Shown: positions 1-10,865 of the stretch, one piece after another
Layout of the letters: each line of letters starts with the position of its first letter
Position numbering within the stretch: the stretch's first letter is position 1
Source: Niebla homalea
Taxonomy: Eukaryota > Ascomycota > Lecanoromycetes > Lecanorales > Ramalinaceae
Length of the DNA: 64,000 bases
Direction of reading: 5' to 3'
Assembly (NCBI GenBank): GCA_019925105.1
Contig: JAHGAU010000002.1
Coordinates: 1,550,001 to 1,614,000 of the forward strand
Notes under the pieces: generated by a model
The model's input: the letters and a program-made list of their open reading frames with translations, nothing else
Told to the model about the DNA's origin: nothing
Databases searched by the model: none
Position numbers and translations under genes: made by a program

Positions 1-320
1 TAAGGATTAATTTATAAATATTATAACGAAGCTTTTATTAAAATAACCTTTTAAGATAAATTAATTAAAGTTTAAATTATATTTAATAAATTAATAACGG
101 TATTACCGTTATGGATTTATTACAGCTTTAAAGAGGGAGTAATATATAGGGGTATTCCGCGGTTATTTTAGCAGCTTTTATATTAAAGACCTTATCGCAT
201 AAAGGCTTACCAGACGGCCTTTTATTAACGGTATTACAGGTGTACCGGTATATAAGGTGCGGTGAGTATACGGTCATTAAACGGTCCTTAAGATGGATAT
301 AAATACGGTCGTTGTCACAG
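1..320. repeat. TA-rich eroded repeat block
   Basis: Extremely A+T-rich sequence dominated by TA, TTA and TAAT steps, with no open frame of note, passing into ordinary base composition near position 320. This texture (loss of CpA/TpG, gain of TpA) is what repeat-induced point mutation leaves in ascomycete transposons. No terminal repeat or coding remnant is recognisable and the element runs off the window edge, so the element type is unknown. Confidence 0.6.
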
Positions 321-781
321 TGTAATTAGACAAGCATAGTGGTAGACTCAATACAAGTGATTCGGCTTACTCACCCTTCCCCCTGCACACTGCACCCATT
401 TGCGCATATTGCATCAATCAGAACAACGTAAATCACATGACGAACGGCTCTTGAAGGCCAGCGCGCGAAATCCCTTATAGGCTGAGGATCTGCTGTCTCA
501 TGGCAACCGAGGATCAAGATGATGTTGATATCAATACCGACGGACTTGTCATTAGCGATTACGTCCATCCCCATGCCGTGAATGCTGGGGTCCCAATAGA
601 GACATCAAACCTCCGACCGTTGAGAAAGAGTTTGAGGTGGATGAAGCCGTACTTAAGGGTGAACTTCTGGCCAACCTTACCAGCGTGCTTTCCGCAACGA
701 TTAATGACACCCACCTCCACCCTTCAGCCTTTCCACTGCCAAACACGCCGCTGTTGACCGCCCGATCCTAAAAAGTTTATC

Positions 782-1345
782 ATGCGCGTGGCAGAACTTC
801 ATCTCAATTCCAAGTCTCCAAATGGCAAATTTGGCTTTCACGTACCAACCAACTTACACGTGTTGGGAAGAGTCCTGGACGGTCATGTATACCAAAATTT
901 TGGGTCGGGCGATGGACATCGACAAGTCTAAAAGTGATCCTGGATCTGAATTGATGGCCATTCGAAGACTTTTATTCGACAAAGTCTTCCCTCGATTGTT
1001 AGATCGTTTGTCGAGTCAGGCGCAAAGCGTCAAGCCATGCCTGAAGCATGGCGATCTATGGGACGAGAATTGTGCAGTCGATATGGCGACTGGTGAGCCA
1101 TTTGCCTTTGATGCAGGCTCCCTTTACGCCCACGACGAATACGAACAAGGTATCGGTTGAGTAACAAGGCCTATGTACGCTCTTACAAGCGTTTTTCCCA
1201 GTCTCTGAGCCAGGTATGCCTCTTCCACTCTTCAGAACAAGAAACAATCTAATTGTGTTATAGCTGACGAATGAGACGATCGCAATCTGCTATATTCTAT
1301 GAGTTTCAATATCGGATGTAATGTCCTGATTCCAGCAAGTGGTCA
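782..1345 (+). pseudogene. Fructosamine/ketosamine-3-kinase-like relic
   Basis: Pieces of a fructosamine-kinase family protein (APH-like fold; phosphorylates glycated protein amines) can be read in more than one frame. One frame gives the hallmark FGFHVPT (about 829-849); a one-base frame change is then needed to reach TCWEESWTVMYTK and, further on, KPCLKHGDLWDENCAVD and FAFDAGSLYAHDEYE (about 1030-1146). HGDLW carries the family's catalytic-loop Asp region and FDAG the metal-binding Asp. After 1160 only a weakly matching tail remains. The N-terminal ATP-binding lobe was not found upstream. Frameshift plus the missing lobe argue for a dead gene next to eroded repeats. The family call is from memory of its motifs. 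Confidence 0.6.
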
Positions 1346-2172
1346 GCGTGCAGTGTACGTGTGCCCCCGTTTGAGCTTCTACTTCTCTGGTTGCTAAAAC
1401 CTGCCGCTAGAGTATTTCAAGGCATGAAGACTCTGTGCCGCAAATACTTCCCGCGCGAGCTGAGCGAAAATTGACGGCCTTCTCAATGCCTCGGGACCCA
1501 ATAGCTTGATAGATGGGGAGGAATTAGAGTACGAGGATGAGGATATAAAACCAAGTCTGGACAACACAGCTGCTGGAATGGGCTTGAGGTCGGCCGCTCT
1601 CCTGGCTGGACTACACAATATCAATGACCAAGATCAAGCAATACCAGTTGAGTTGTCTCAACAAGAATCGCCTGACCTGGAGACTCGTGTAGATCCAAAA
1701 CCAACAAAGGGAACAGAAGAGCCACACGCTTCAAATGCCGAGGAAGCACAGTCTCAAATCAATGCGGCTCCAGTGACGAAGACTAAGGCCGCCGATCCCA
1801 TGAAGCCGCCAACAGAAGAATAGCCCCCTGATGCTCGGGCAGACGAGGCTCTGGTGACAGGCAATCCAGCGCAGAGGCTCCAGCAACCGAGACCCCAATA
1901 GCAGAGCATCAAGCAGACAAAGTCCAGTCTCCAAACGCTCGTACATTACAGCCGACTGTCAAGTATCAGGGGCCGCGGCAATAGTGACTTCTCAAATGAA
2001 TACTCAAAGTACTTGGAATGAGGCCTCCAACATTGGCTTGCAAGATACACAGACTGAGGTAACGGAAACCTGGGCAATGGGTAGTGAAGTAGTTGGAGGA
2101 AAACAGGCCAAGATAATCAACCCAACGTAGAGGACGCCTAAATTAGTGGTGGAAACTTAGCACGGTGATCAC
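1346..2172. other. No supportable gene; acidic open frame only
   Basis: Contains a 105-codon open frame on the plus strand (1506-1823), rich in Glu, Asp, Pro and Lys, without an ATG at its beginning and without recognisable motifs. It may be a degraded tail of the neighbouring relic locus. Nothing else is supportable here. Confidence 0.3.
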
Positions 2173-2188
2173 CAGTATCTTGATGACA
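2173..2188. repeat. Target-site duplication, left copy
   Basis: The 16-bp sequence CAGTATCTTGATGACA occurs here and again, identically, at 2946-2961, exactly bounding the TA-rich insertion between them. The flanking bases differ on both sides, so the match is exactly 16 bp. Confidence 0.85.
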
Positions 2189-2945
2189 TTGATTGATTCA
2201 TTGATTGATTTATTCATAGTCGGTACAGGCCGGGTAGGCCCAGAGACGGTATCATCTACCGCTATTTACGTATTTCTGGTACTAATATATTAATACCACC
2301 AGCTCACTAAAAACCTTGAAAACCCTATAGGAAAAACAAGGAAAAGAGTCCGGGATACGGGGTAAGTAAGGTAGATCTATATAATCGTTATTAACCGTTA
2401 CGTATATTCCTTTAGGTATTATACGTTTATATATCCTTCGTTTAATTAATTACTTAAAGTAATAAATAAATAATTAAAGGCTTAAATTATTACCCTTTAA
2501 TTTCAATAGTTTAAGGTAACGGTAAGCCCGTATATATTATATGTTACCCTCCGTAACGTACTTATATATAAAGGTTTTTAACTTTATTAATTAACTTTTA
2601 TTATTAAAAATTATTAAAATTATAAAACCAACGTTTAAAGCTTAAAAATATACGTTTTATATAATAAATATAAACCTATAATTAATATATATATCGCGGT
2701 AATATATTTTTTTATATATATTTATACCGTAATATATATATTAAGGTTTAAGTATTATATATATATAACCTGCGATTTTAACTTTAACTTATTACTTTTA
2801 AGGCTTAAAACGTATATAAGGACGCGTATAATTAAGTATCTTAAAGGCTTTAATTAGATATTTCCAATAATCGTTAAGGTAATATGCGTTTTCTCTGTAT
2901 GTATCTATATGGGGGGGTAATTCATGTGTGTTTGAATCTTTTTTT
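2189..2945 (-). mobile_element. 5'-truncated LINE-like insertion, RIP-eroded
   Basis: A 757-bp block bounded by a perfect 16-bp direct repeat. Read on the minus strand it ends in a simple-sequence tail of ATCA/ATGA-type tetramers directly against the left repeat, which is how several fungal Tad-type non-LTR retrotransposons end. The body from about 2280 to 2900 is TA-rich with no open frames, consistent with RIP. There are no terminal inverted or long terminal repeats. A variable-length 16-bp duplication, tetramer tail and short length fit target-primed reverse transcription with 5' truncation. Assignment to the Tad clade is inference. Confidence 0.65.
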
Positions 2946-2961
2946 CAGTATCTTGATGACA
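2946..2961. repeat. Target-site duplication, right copy
   Basis: Second copy of the 16-bp repeat seen at 2173-2188, at the 5' end of the minus-strand insertion. The join predicts an uninterrupted empty site in related strains. Confidence 0.85.
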
Positions 2962-3193
2962 GGGTATGCAGTGCAAGACGACGATAGAATACGTATGTGC
3001 GAACTACTAATTCCAGTGCCGCTTGTACTACAGTATTAAAAATTACAGAAAGACTTTCCCCGGCTTATGAGCCCGCGCTATTGAAGCCGCGCGATTATTG
3101 CCCCAAATCCTGTCGTTATCTTCAACCTTACCAGGCCAAACAGTATGGGTAAAATCTCTATCCGCCTTTACCTTACTTTTGCCGTCGACCTAA

Positions 3194-4581
3194 ACCCGCC
3201 TCCATAACTTCGTCGTCTTCCCTGGGACAGATCACATTAGCCTTCTCCTCCCTTCCCCTCGACCCCAATGGGCCCCATTCAATGCATGGGGCAGATTTGG
3301 CTCCGACGCCCAACTCGGCACTCTCAACCTGCTCACCCCGAATGCAGTAGCTGCTGCGGCATGCTCAGAAATCCGCACCGGCGTGCGTGTATCGCTGGAC
3401 TGGCCGCTCAGCAAACCTGCGCATCCAAGTTACGGGCGCGAAGGGTTAAAGCATGATATTCGTCGAAGGGGTCCAGTGGGAAGGGTGGTAAATGATGACG
3501 TATTAGAATTCAATACGCAGGGAAGTAGCCAGTGGGATGGCTTGAGGCACTACGGTCAGCCGATTACTAACGTTCCATTGGTGAGGCTGTAATTGAGGCA
3601 GATGGATGACGGGATAGCAAAGACGCGACGAAATGTGAAGAGCTAACCAACAAGAGTAAGGGAAACAGGGTATCTGAAGGAACGACGATACTACAACAAC
3701 ACCATACCCGAGCAACTCGATTCTTCGCCTGCGCTTGGCATTGATGGTACCTTCACCTACATCTTATGCCCCTTGCTCCGTCACACCCTTCCCTCTTCCC
3801 ATCGTTCCCAAACCCCTTCTCCTTTATACGCCACCTCTCAGCCCAGCCATCCTCCTCCCCCAATGCTCAATCCTGATCAAGCCAACTAATCCCCATCATC
3901 TCTTCCCCAGGAATTTCCTGCTCTGGCGGCATCACAGGCCGCGGCATACTCCTCGACTACGCATCCTGGGCCGACGCCAATTCCGTCCCCCTCGACCCCC
4001 TGACCTCTGCACCCATTCCCTTGATCCACCTTCAACAGCTGATAGCATCCCAAAACACCCCACTCTCCCCAAACGGGGGCGACATCCTCTTTATCCGTTC
4101 TGGCTTCACAGCTGCCTTCGACGCACTTTCGACCTCATCCCAGAGCGCGCTCGCCGAGCGCCCCACCCCTGATTTCGTCGGCGTAGAAGCTACGCCCGGA
4201 GTCCTCAAATGGCTTTGGGACTCCAAATTTGCAGCTGTAGCAGGTGATATGCCTAGTTTCGAGCGTTCGCCTGTGGGAGGGGGAAAAAGCGATGCCTACC
4301 CGGTAGAAGAGGTGGCTTTGGAAGGGGTGGGATCTCTACATGAGGTGTTGTTGGGCGGATGGGGGTACCCGATAGGGGAAATGTTTGATTTGGAAGGATT
4401 AGCGGAGATGTGTAGGAGAGAAGGAAGGTGGAGATTTTTTGTCAGCAGTGTGCCTTTGAAGGTGAGGACTCCTTTGTTTGTCTTTTGGACTGAAAGGGAG
4501 GAGCGATTGTTGGTCGTGCTGACAATGGCAAAGGTGCCAGGTGGTGTTGCAAGTCCGCCGAAGGCTGTAGCTATATTTTGA
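3194..4581 (+). CDS. Cyclase-family (PF04199) protein
   Basis: Metal-dependent hydrolase of the cyclase/kynurenine-formamidase superfamily; fungal members are mostly uncharacterised. Inferred exons: up to 3580, 3680-3746, 3911-4461 and 4534-4581, with introns of 99, 164 and 72 nt whose phases agree. The 72-nt intron is a multiple of three and therefore reads through as coding. Markers in order: GTLNLLTPNAV, VSLDWPLSKP, EFNTQGSSQWDGLRHYGQ (the SQWD-H metal-binding segment), SCSGGITGRGILLDY, GDILFIRSGF, GVEATPGVLKWLWD, and the C-terminal VPGGVASPPKAVAIF. The frame is open from 3194 but has no ATG, so the first exon or start codon was not found. Loss of the start cannot be excluded. Confidence 0.75.
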
Positions 4582-5873
4582 CCGAAAAGGCGGGACTGGA
4601 ATGACATTGGTAAGAATGGTAGTCGCTACCACCGAAATCGGATTTACGTTGACATGACTTATGAAAATCTTACAACCTTCACTAAGAGGATGCGTCAGAG
4701 CGGCTATCTTGATCGTAATGCGAAATACAATACCCATGTTCAATGCCATATCGTCCGCAAGCAAATTCCTGTTGTTCATCTGTCGATTACGGTGAGATTC
4801 AAGTTGGTGGTGACAATTGTTAGGTCTCAAATGGCGGTCACAACAAAGGTATTGCCAGCATGGGCCCGACAAGAAGGCTGATGGCAATGAGAACACTTTG
4901 AATCTGACATGTATGTTCGGAATCTTTCAGGTGGACCCAAACTCACCGTTCTTTGTCTTCACTGCACCTGCTCCGAAAGTTCTTGAGGTTCGGAAAACGT
5001 CAAAGGGCAAATGGTCTTTCACAGCCTATTTTGACGCTTACTCCCCTTCCCAAGGCCTAAAGCACAGCTCCCGTTTGCCCCTACTTTATTTTTCAATTCG
5101 TATGGTGACACTTTGCATTGTTCTTGACTCCTCAAGCTGTTGATCGACCGTAGCGTTGGAGGCGTCGTGAGGTTGGTTCGAGGCCTGCGGTGGAGCGTGT
5201 AGCAGCATCCTGCGCCGAGCCAGCCAGATGGTTGAGGGAGGTGCCGGTGTGCAAAGCGAGCGGGGTGAAGTCTTGACAGACACAAATGGCGAAGGAGGAT
5301 AAGAGGTAAGGAGGAAGGGCGAGGGAGGGCCGTCATTGTAGGCTCCAAGACTGGCCCCGGGGCTCAGCAGGGGCCCTTTGGTCTTCTTTCCCTCCTCCAT
5401 CGCTCTTCAACCTCTCTGGCCACGGAGCATTCGAAAAGCCACAGATCGAGAAACTAGCGTGATGGTGATGAATGACACAGTAGATAATGCCGGACGGTTC
5501 AGCTTGCAGGGGATCGATTAGCTAGCCTGCAGCCTTTGCATACGTTCCTAGATACCCTTAAGACCCAGTAGCTCAGCGGAGTGCTGCAGTCTGTCTAACG
5601 CTATGCCTGGCCTCCTCCTCCTCTTGATCGACATGGGTGCCGCTGGAAAAGCGTTTCAGCATAGCCTCACAATCTCTTAATAATGTAGCACTGCATTAGC
5701 CAGAGGCTGGAAAGAAATTGGCTGCAACCCTACCTGACTCAGCCTCACAACCAGTTTTGTTGACCTCGCGCTCTCTTCTCTATTTCCATCTACTCTATCT
5801 AACGTCTTCATTTTCAGTATCATCATCGTCAGTTATACTCTTCGTTTATCGAATTTGAGTCTTTCTCAATTAC
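4582..5873. other. Intergenic region without a supportable gene
   Basis: Several open frames of 75-165 codons occur on both strands, but none shows a domain, signal peptide or splice structure, and the longest minus-strand one overlaps the cyclase 3' exons. The stretch 5150-5400 is open on both strands because of its base composition. Pyrimidine-rich sequence from about 5760 is probably the promoter and leader of the next gene. Confidence 0.4.
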
Positions 5874-5997
5874 GTACGTGAAGATGAGTTCCGACTCGTG
5901 CGACCTTTCGCCTTAAGGTCGCGCTTTTAGCACCGTCCTGACCGCCTTCGTCGGCTCCATTGTCAACGGTCTTACCACTGGGGCCATCGTTGCTTTG

Positions 5998-6825
5998 ATG
6001 ACTGGTTGGATCAGTTGGTTAGCGGTCCTGCGTGTACTAAGTGGCGCCCTGTTCTACCTGTACCAAGGCTTCTCATCCGACTATGCCAGACTGGAGCAAG
6101 ACACGAGACCGCAACCTGCAGATGATATCGCACTGCACGAAAGAGGACTGACAAGGATACCGGAAGCCAATGGGAAACCTTGGCTTCCTAGCACGGACAG
6201 CCGCTTGGTTGGGGGCGTGACGTTCCTTGGCTGGATTGGTTGGCTGTACACAGCCGTATATAGTCCGATTGTACAGATCCTATGGCTGGAGGAGAAGTGG
6301 GTATTGTCTTCGGCGCCCCTGAAATTCGTTCGAGCATTCGGCATTTCAGTATCCGCCTTGTCGCTCACAATTGACACCAAAAAGCGATACGCATCCAAGC
6401 TGAGCGAGAAGGGATCTTTTGGTGCCATAGCTGGCGTCGCATTTCAGTTCATTCACGCTGTTAGCGCTTTCAGTATGGGCGCCATGTGCGCAGCACTTCT
6501 CATCAAAGGCGCCATCGACGCCCAACTGGCTTGGTATATCATCGTGATGTACTCCCTTTTCTGTATGGTATGGGCTGTGGTCAGCTACAGAGTTTGCGGG
6601 ATACAGGATGCTGGAATGAAAGGCTTTGGCCTTGTTGGGGACGTCCTAATGGGTGCCTTTGCGGGGGTTTTCCTGGCGGCGCCTGCTTTCGCAGTTCTGC
6701 AAACTGCAGAACAGCCAAATCTGGGTCCAGACGGCACGCCACAGTCAGGGCAAGCATCTTTAAAATCCTATCTGTCTTGCGACTCGGTAAAGGTCTGGCA
6801 AAAATTCGTGGCTATATCCCCATGA
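5998..6825 (+). CDS. Multi-pass membrane protein, unknown function
   Basis: A 275-aa frame from the first usable ATG. About five hydrophobic helices are visible, near residues 5-25, 70-95, 145-170, 180-205 and 215-240, joined by short polar loops. No family was recognised. The frame is open upstream to 5917 and that part encodes hydrophobic sequence too (LTAFVGSIVNGLTTGAIVAL), so the true protein may be longer. An ATG at 5884 lies in the same frame but is cut off by TAA at 5914-5916. A GTACGT donor at 5874 and TTTTAG at 5928-5930 would define a 57-nt intron removing both that ATG and the stop. Start position uncertain. Confidence 0.65.
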   Translation: MTGWISWLAVLRVLSGALFYLYQGFSSDYARLEQDTRPQPADDIALHERGLTRIPEANGKPWLPSTDSRLVGGVTFLGWIGWLYTAVYSPIVQILWLEEKWVLSSAPLKFVRAFGISVSALSLTIDTKKRYASKLSEKGSFGAIAGVAFQFIHAVSAFSMGAMCAALLIKGAIDAQLAWYIIVMYSLFCMVWAVVSYRVCGIQDAGMKGFGLVGDVLMGAFAGVFLAAPAFAVLQTAEQPNLGPDGTPQSGQASLKSYLSCDSVKVWQKFVAISP

Positions 6826-6929
6826 GGAGTTTCACTGGGGTGTTTTTTCTTTGAATGAAGAACGCCACGTTCCACGGTTTGCTATCCGAGAACGGCTCCA
6901 ATATTATCCTGAAATACCAAACCTTTTCA

Positions 6930-8048
6930 TCACTCAATCACCTTGAACGTTACCTCATCACCACCTATATATTGAATCGACTTTGCAACCCCTAGACTCC
7001 CGTCCCCTCTCTCTCCAGCATACCCCATGACCTCATCAACCGTGTCCTCGCTCCACCATGGAAATTCTCCACCTAAAAGCTTCAAGATATATTCACTACC
7101 GACCTTTAATTCCACCAGCCCACTAGAGGGTTTCAACGGATCTAAGACCCTGTGCTCCTCGTAAGTCGCATTGAGTCGCAAGAATTCTTCCCTTTGCCAA
7201 GGTCCATCTATGTTGCCATCGTCAATGAGGTCAGGGGCCACACGTTTTCGTGTGCCAACATCCAGGATTTCAATGTCAGAATTAACAGCTTGGACACGCT
7301 CGCGCTCGGCGAGGACGGTGATGGGCTTAGCTGCGTAATTTCGAAAGGTCAAGGTAAATGAGAAAGGAGGGTTGTTCGACAGCGATAAAGTGGATGGTGC
7401 CGAAAGCGAGACGGTGACTTTTGGAGTCTCAGGAAGGGATGCGCGGGCTTCGAATATCACCTCGGATGCATTGACTTCCCATCGAATGGTGGGCTGATCT
7501 GAAGCGGGAGGATTAGCAGCCAGTGCGTCGGTAGAAATGAAATCCTTGCGAGCGTCTTCCATGATAGCTGCCCAGTAGGTGACTTCTGCGTTGGGGTTGA
7601 AGCGAATCCTATACCTTTGGTCCGGGAGCAATTGGGATGGATCAAAGACGAGCTCGTAAGGTCTGCGAGCGGATGAGGTTGTGAGTGTGATGTACGATTT
7701 CCGATTAGGCTCGAGGGTAAGGATCGGAATGCTATCTACATCTTCTTTGTTGGGCTCCTTCGGTCGCAATGAAGGCGTAGAGGAATACAATTCCAAGAAT
7801 GAAATGGACCGGTTGGATCCAACTTCGAAACACTCGAGGACATCGGACGAGCTTATAGGGCAGAGCGCCTCAGTAAAGGACTGATTTGACTGATCCGGCG
7901 CACCTTTCGCTTTGAGAAGAGTAATCGTTGTTGAGCAATCATGAAGAGTAAGGTAGAGCACAAGGTTAAAGCGAGGTTCACGAGACAGATAGCATATGCG
8001 GTCCACCTCAAGACTGACTTCAATTCTAGGACGAAGCATCTCTGGCAT
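6930..8048 (-). CDS. Uncharacterised 372-aa protein
   Basis: Single-exon gene with ATG at 8046-8048. The sequence is soluble, beta-rich in character (alternating hydrophobic and polar residues, many Thr/Ser/Val) and has no signal peptide or membrane segment. A segment such as PKVTVSLSAPSTLSLSNNPP followed by FSFTLTFRNYAAKPITVL resembles the immunoglobulin-like strands seen in a group of unnamed fungal proteins. This is a resemblance only, and I do not assign a function. Its stop lies about 105 bp from the convergent membrane-protein gene. Confidence 0.7.
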   Translation of the reverse strand: MPEMLRPRIEVSLEVDRICYLSREPRFNLVLYLTLHDCSTTITLLKAKGAPDQSNQSFTEALCPISSSDVLECFEVGSNRSISFLELYSSTPSLRPKEPNKEDVDSIPILTLEPNRKSYITLTTSSARRPYELVFDPSQLLPDQRYRIRFNPNAEVTYWAAIMEDARKDFISTDALAANPPASDQPTIRWEVNASEVIFEARASLPETPKVTVSLSAPSTLSLSNNPPFSFTLTFRNYAAKPITVLAERERVQAVNSDIEILDVGTRKRVAPDLIDDGNIDGPWQREEFLRLNATYEEHRVLDPLKPSSGLVELKVGSEYILKLLGGEFPWWSEDTVDEVMGYAGERGDGSLGVAKSIQYIGGDEVTFKVIE

Positions 8049-9112
8049 TCAAGAAGGGACACCAGTCTTCAAGGCCAATTCACATATCGAACAAAAGCTG
8101 CACCTTAAGGCCACATATGGCAGATAGATGGTTCATTGTCAAGGGGCAACAAGAGGCGTTCTGTCCCCGTTCATTTCCTGGCTGACATGACTCACCATCA
8201 CAAGGCTCCAGCGATAAGTCTGTTGTGTTTCAGTGGTCAATGTTTTAGCTGAATGTGATGAGCCTGTGTGAAACGTAGGGCTAGGAACGACTGGATCCCT
8301 CATCGCTGATCATCAATTTTTGGTTGGATTATCTGCGGCCCAGCAAATGAGCTTCAGCTAATTTGTACCCAAAAAGCTCTCCAATAGGACTTAGAAGCGA
8401 CGATTTACTCTGCCGTGCCTATCCCACATGCAGGCTAGAGGTGGGGGACGGGGACGGGGAGAACCAATCAAAGGACGCGAAGGAAGACACAGACTGAAAT
8501 AGATGCCAGAGGTTTAGACTTGAGTTATACGTAACCGTACTTCAGACAACCAGCGTCTTTCGATCTATTTAGGGCTGGCAGAAGCCGCCGTAATACAAAG
8601 TTGTTGTTTCATGCTTGACGCACGCCTGTCAGCAATCCTGCGGGCACCTTCTGTGGCTTACACCGCCAGTCAGATTTCATCCAATCAAGCAGATCAGCTT
8701 GAGTTAAAATGCCGTATCAATCGGACAGCGTTTGGATGGAGGCGAATGACCGTCTTTTGCTCTCGCTTCTCAGGTGTTTCATATTCGCTTACTGCATAAA
8801 CGAGCCCCCTTTTAGTATGGTGACAGTGATTGGTGCTTCATATATACCCATGTTGAGACCTGTTTGTAAAATACTCCAACAGCCAAGATATCAGGAATGT
8901 GAGGCGCAATGATCATAAGGGTGATGCGATAGGCTCGAGCAGGGTTGGCATGCTTGGAATATCCTCGAAATAGTCGACGATATAAGGGCTTATAGGGGGC
9001 CTGACGGAGGAACGAGACCTATAAATATCCAGGTAGATCCGCGAAGCACGGAGCATCACTCCACAGAGCAACAATCCAATCCAATCCCAAGTCCTTCGTA
9101 CTCTTGACTATC
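8049..9112. other. Intergenic, promoter-side of two divergent genes
   Basis: About 1 kb between the divergent starts at 8048 and 9113. No coding frame with support. A TATA-like TATAAATAT sits at 9021-9029, roughly 85 bp upstream of the ATG at 9113, and a long leader rich in CAA and CCAAT steps follows it. Confidence 0.35.
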
Positions 9113-10529
9113 ATGCATTACCCAAGCTCAATCATTTTGACCGTCTCTCTTGCAGCATTGGCGACCGCTTCACCGCTTGCCCAAGCTCTTACATCCACGC
9201 CCGTGCGGTCTGTGCCAGACTTGGTGAAGCGTGTCGACCTTGGTCCATCCCAGTATCCATATGGAACCCCAGTGCAGAATGAATTCAGCTGGCATGGATG
9301 GGACCCAAACGACAATGGTCAAAAAGCGGATGCCCAGAAGATCCACGATGCCTATGACGACTGGACCAACATGGTAGCATTCGCTTGGACGGAAGCGGAT
9401 CAAAAGACCGACTCATTCAAACGCTGGTTCGATGAGGGTGACGCTGGAAATGTGAAGAAAGTACTGGAAAGGCTGATAACACCGACTGGGATCCAGCAGC
9501 CTACAGACCAGATGAAGGACTGGATCTGCGAGAAAGACGACATCATTGGCGGCTGTAAGCCAGGGAAAAACGCCTATTCAGTCTCGAACAAAGGACAATT
9601 TCACATGTGCCCGCCAGCCATCGCATTGCCCAGGGCAAAGGACTTGAAATGCTCGGACCTTGATGGCTTTGCATCCGCAAAGATTAAGAGTGTCGCATTT
9701 ACCATGATGCACGAATCCACGTAGGTCGAACAGGCCATGTTTCCAAGCTCGAAAAGGGTTTGACGCTCACATCTGATTTTGCTGCAGGCATTGGACCCAA
9801 GTTGGCGACGCTGCTTTGGGGAAGCATATCACAGACAAAGCGAACGGCGCGTCCGATTGCTTCAACCTGAGCCCGGCGGATAAGCTGATCAATGCTCAGA
9901 ATTATGCCTATCTTGGCGCTGTGAGGATTCCCCTATGGTTTTACCATGGAGCCGACAACATCCCTTGAGTATCACTCACTGATTTCTTGGACAGGAGGCC
10001 TATTTCAAAAGGAAGCAGTGTACCTTCACCGATCCACCCCCCGGTACGAGAGGGACTGACGACACCGATGACGACGTTTCTCTTGATCCTAGCACGTTTA
10101 CCGGCGGCTGGTGTGGGATGCATGTAACGCAATACCAGAAGAACGAGCCAGGCGAGGGCCCAACGTCCAACAACCCTGAGTATCAGTTGGAGGTGTGCAT
10201 CTTCGACTCCAAGCAGGTGCTTCTAAATCAATACCCTGGCGATGCGAAGGGAAATTGTGGAACCTTTGTTGCGCTCAATGGACAGGCTCAAGCGGTAGGT
10301 CTTGCTCTGTCTTGACATCCTGAGTTAGAAGGAACGTGTGCTGATAAACAACCAGATTGATACGGCACTGCCGTATCTGATGTATGTGACAGCCGGAGCA
10401 GTCGACGACGATCCCGTTCTGTTCAATTACGCAGACCAGAGCTGGGGTAGCAATGATCAACCCCACCACTCGAACTTTGGCTCATATGACAGTGGTAAAA
10501 GGGAAGGTGATACTGGCTTCAGCTGTTGA
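9113..10529 (+). CDS. Secreted HExxH protein, deuterolysin (M35)-like
   Basis: Four exons, 9113-9720, 9788-9920, 9995-10294 and 10356-10529, sum to 404 codons. The N-terminus (SSIILTVSLAALATASPLAQA) is a signal peptide and a KR site near residue 40 suggests a propeptide. Across the first splice junction the sequence reads AFTMMHESTHWTQVGD, a HExxH zinc motif, followed by NAQNYAYLGAEAYF, reminiscent of the aspzincin (deuterolysin) helix. Eight or so cysteines support secretion. The third zinc ligand is not clear, so peptidase activity is likely but unproven; other HExxH secreted fungal families are possible. Confidence 0.75.
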
Positions 10530-10865
10530 AGCTCGCCAGCGCAAGGGAAGATCCCGTATGCGTAGGATTGCAAAGATGATAGTCCGTGGTGTTTCGGTTT
10601 CCAGGTGGACGCCATGACAGGGCTTTATTTAGTCACTTTGGTTTTCTGGGAACAATCTTGTTGGGATCGCAAGGTGCAGGGTTTCGTGGCTCGTTTGGAT
10701 GTGCTTGTTATGCATGGATATGTACCCATCAATCATGTATGAAGGCTTAGCGGATACACCAAAGACGATGACATGTTCATCGCTCTTTGATGACTGATTT
10801 CTTGAAGAGAGGTGCTTTTCCTTTTTCGCTTTCGAGTAACGCCGCCTCAGTCATCACAGCCGTGA
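10530..10865. other. Intergenic, nothing recognised
   Basis: 3' flank of the secreted protein gene and downstream end of the minus-strand pseudogene. No open frame or repeat of note. Confidence 0.4.

Noticed and set aside
1506..1823. 105-codon acidic frame near the left edge
   Set aside because: No ATG at its beginning, no motif, lies in a decayed region; kept only as a note.
4399..4896. 165-codon minus-strand open frame
   Set aside because: Overlaps the last cyclase exons, has biased composition and no motif.
5086..5400. 104-codon minus-strand open frame with ATG
   Set aside because: Open on both strands, Pro/Ser-rich, no homology signal or splice structure.
5570..5600. CAGTAGCTCAGCGG resembling a tRNA D-arm
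   Set aside because: No matching T-arm or acceptor stem downstream; chance similarity.
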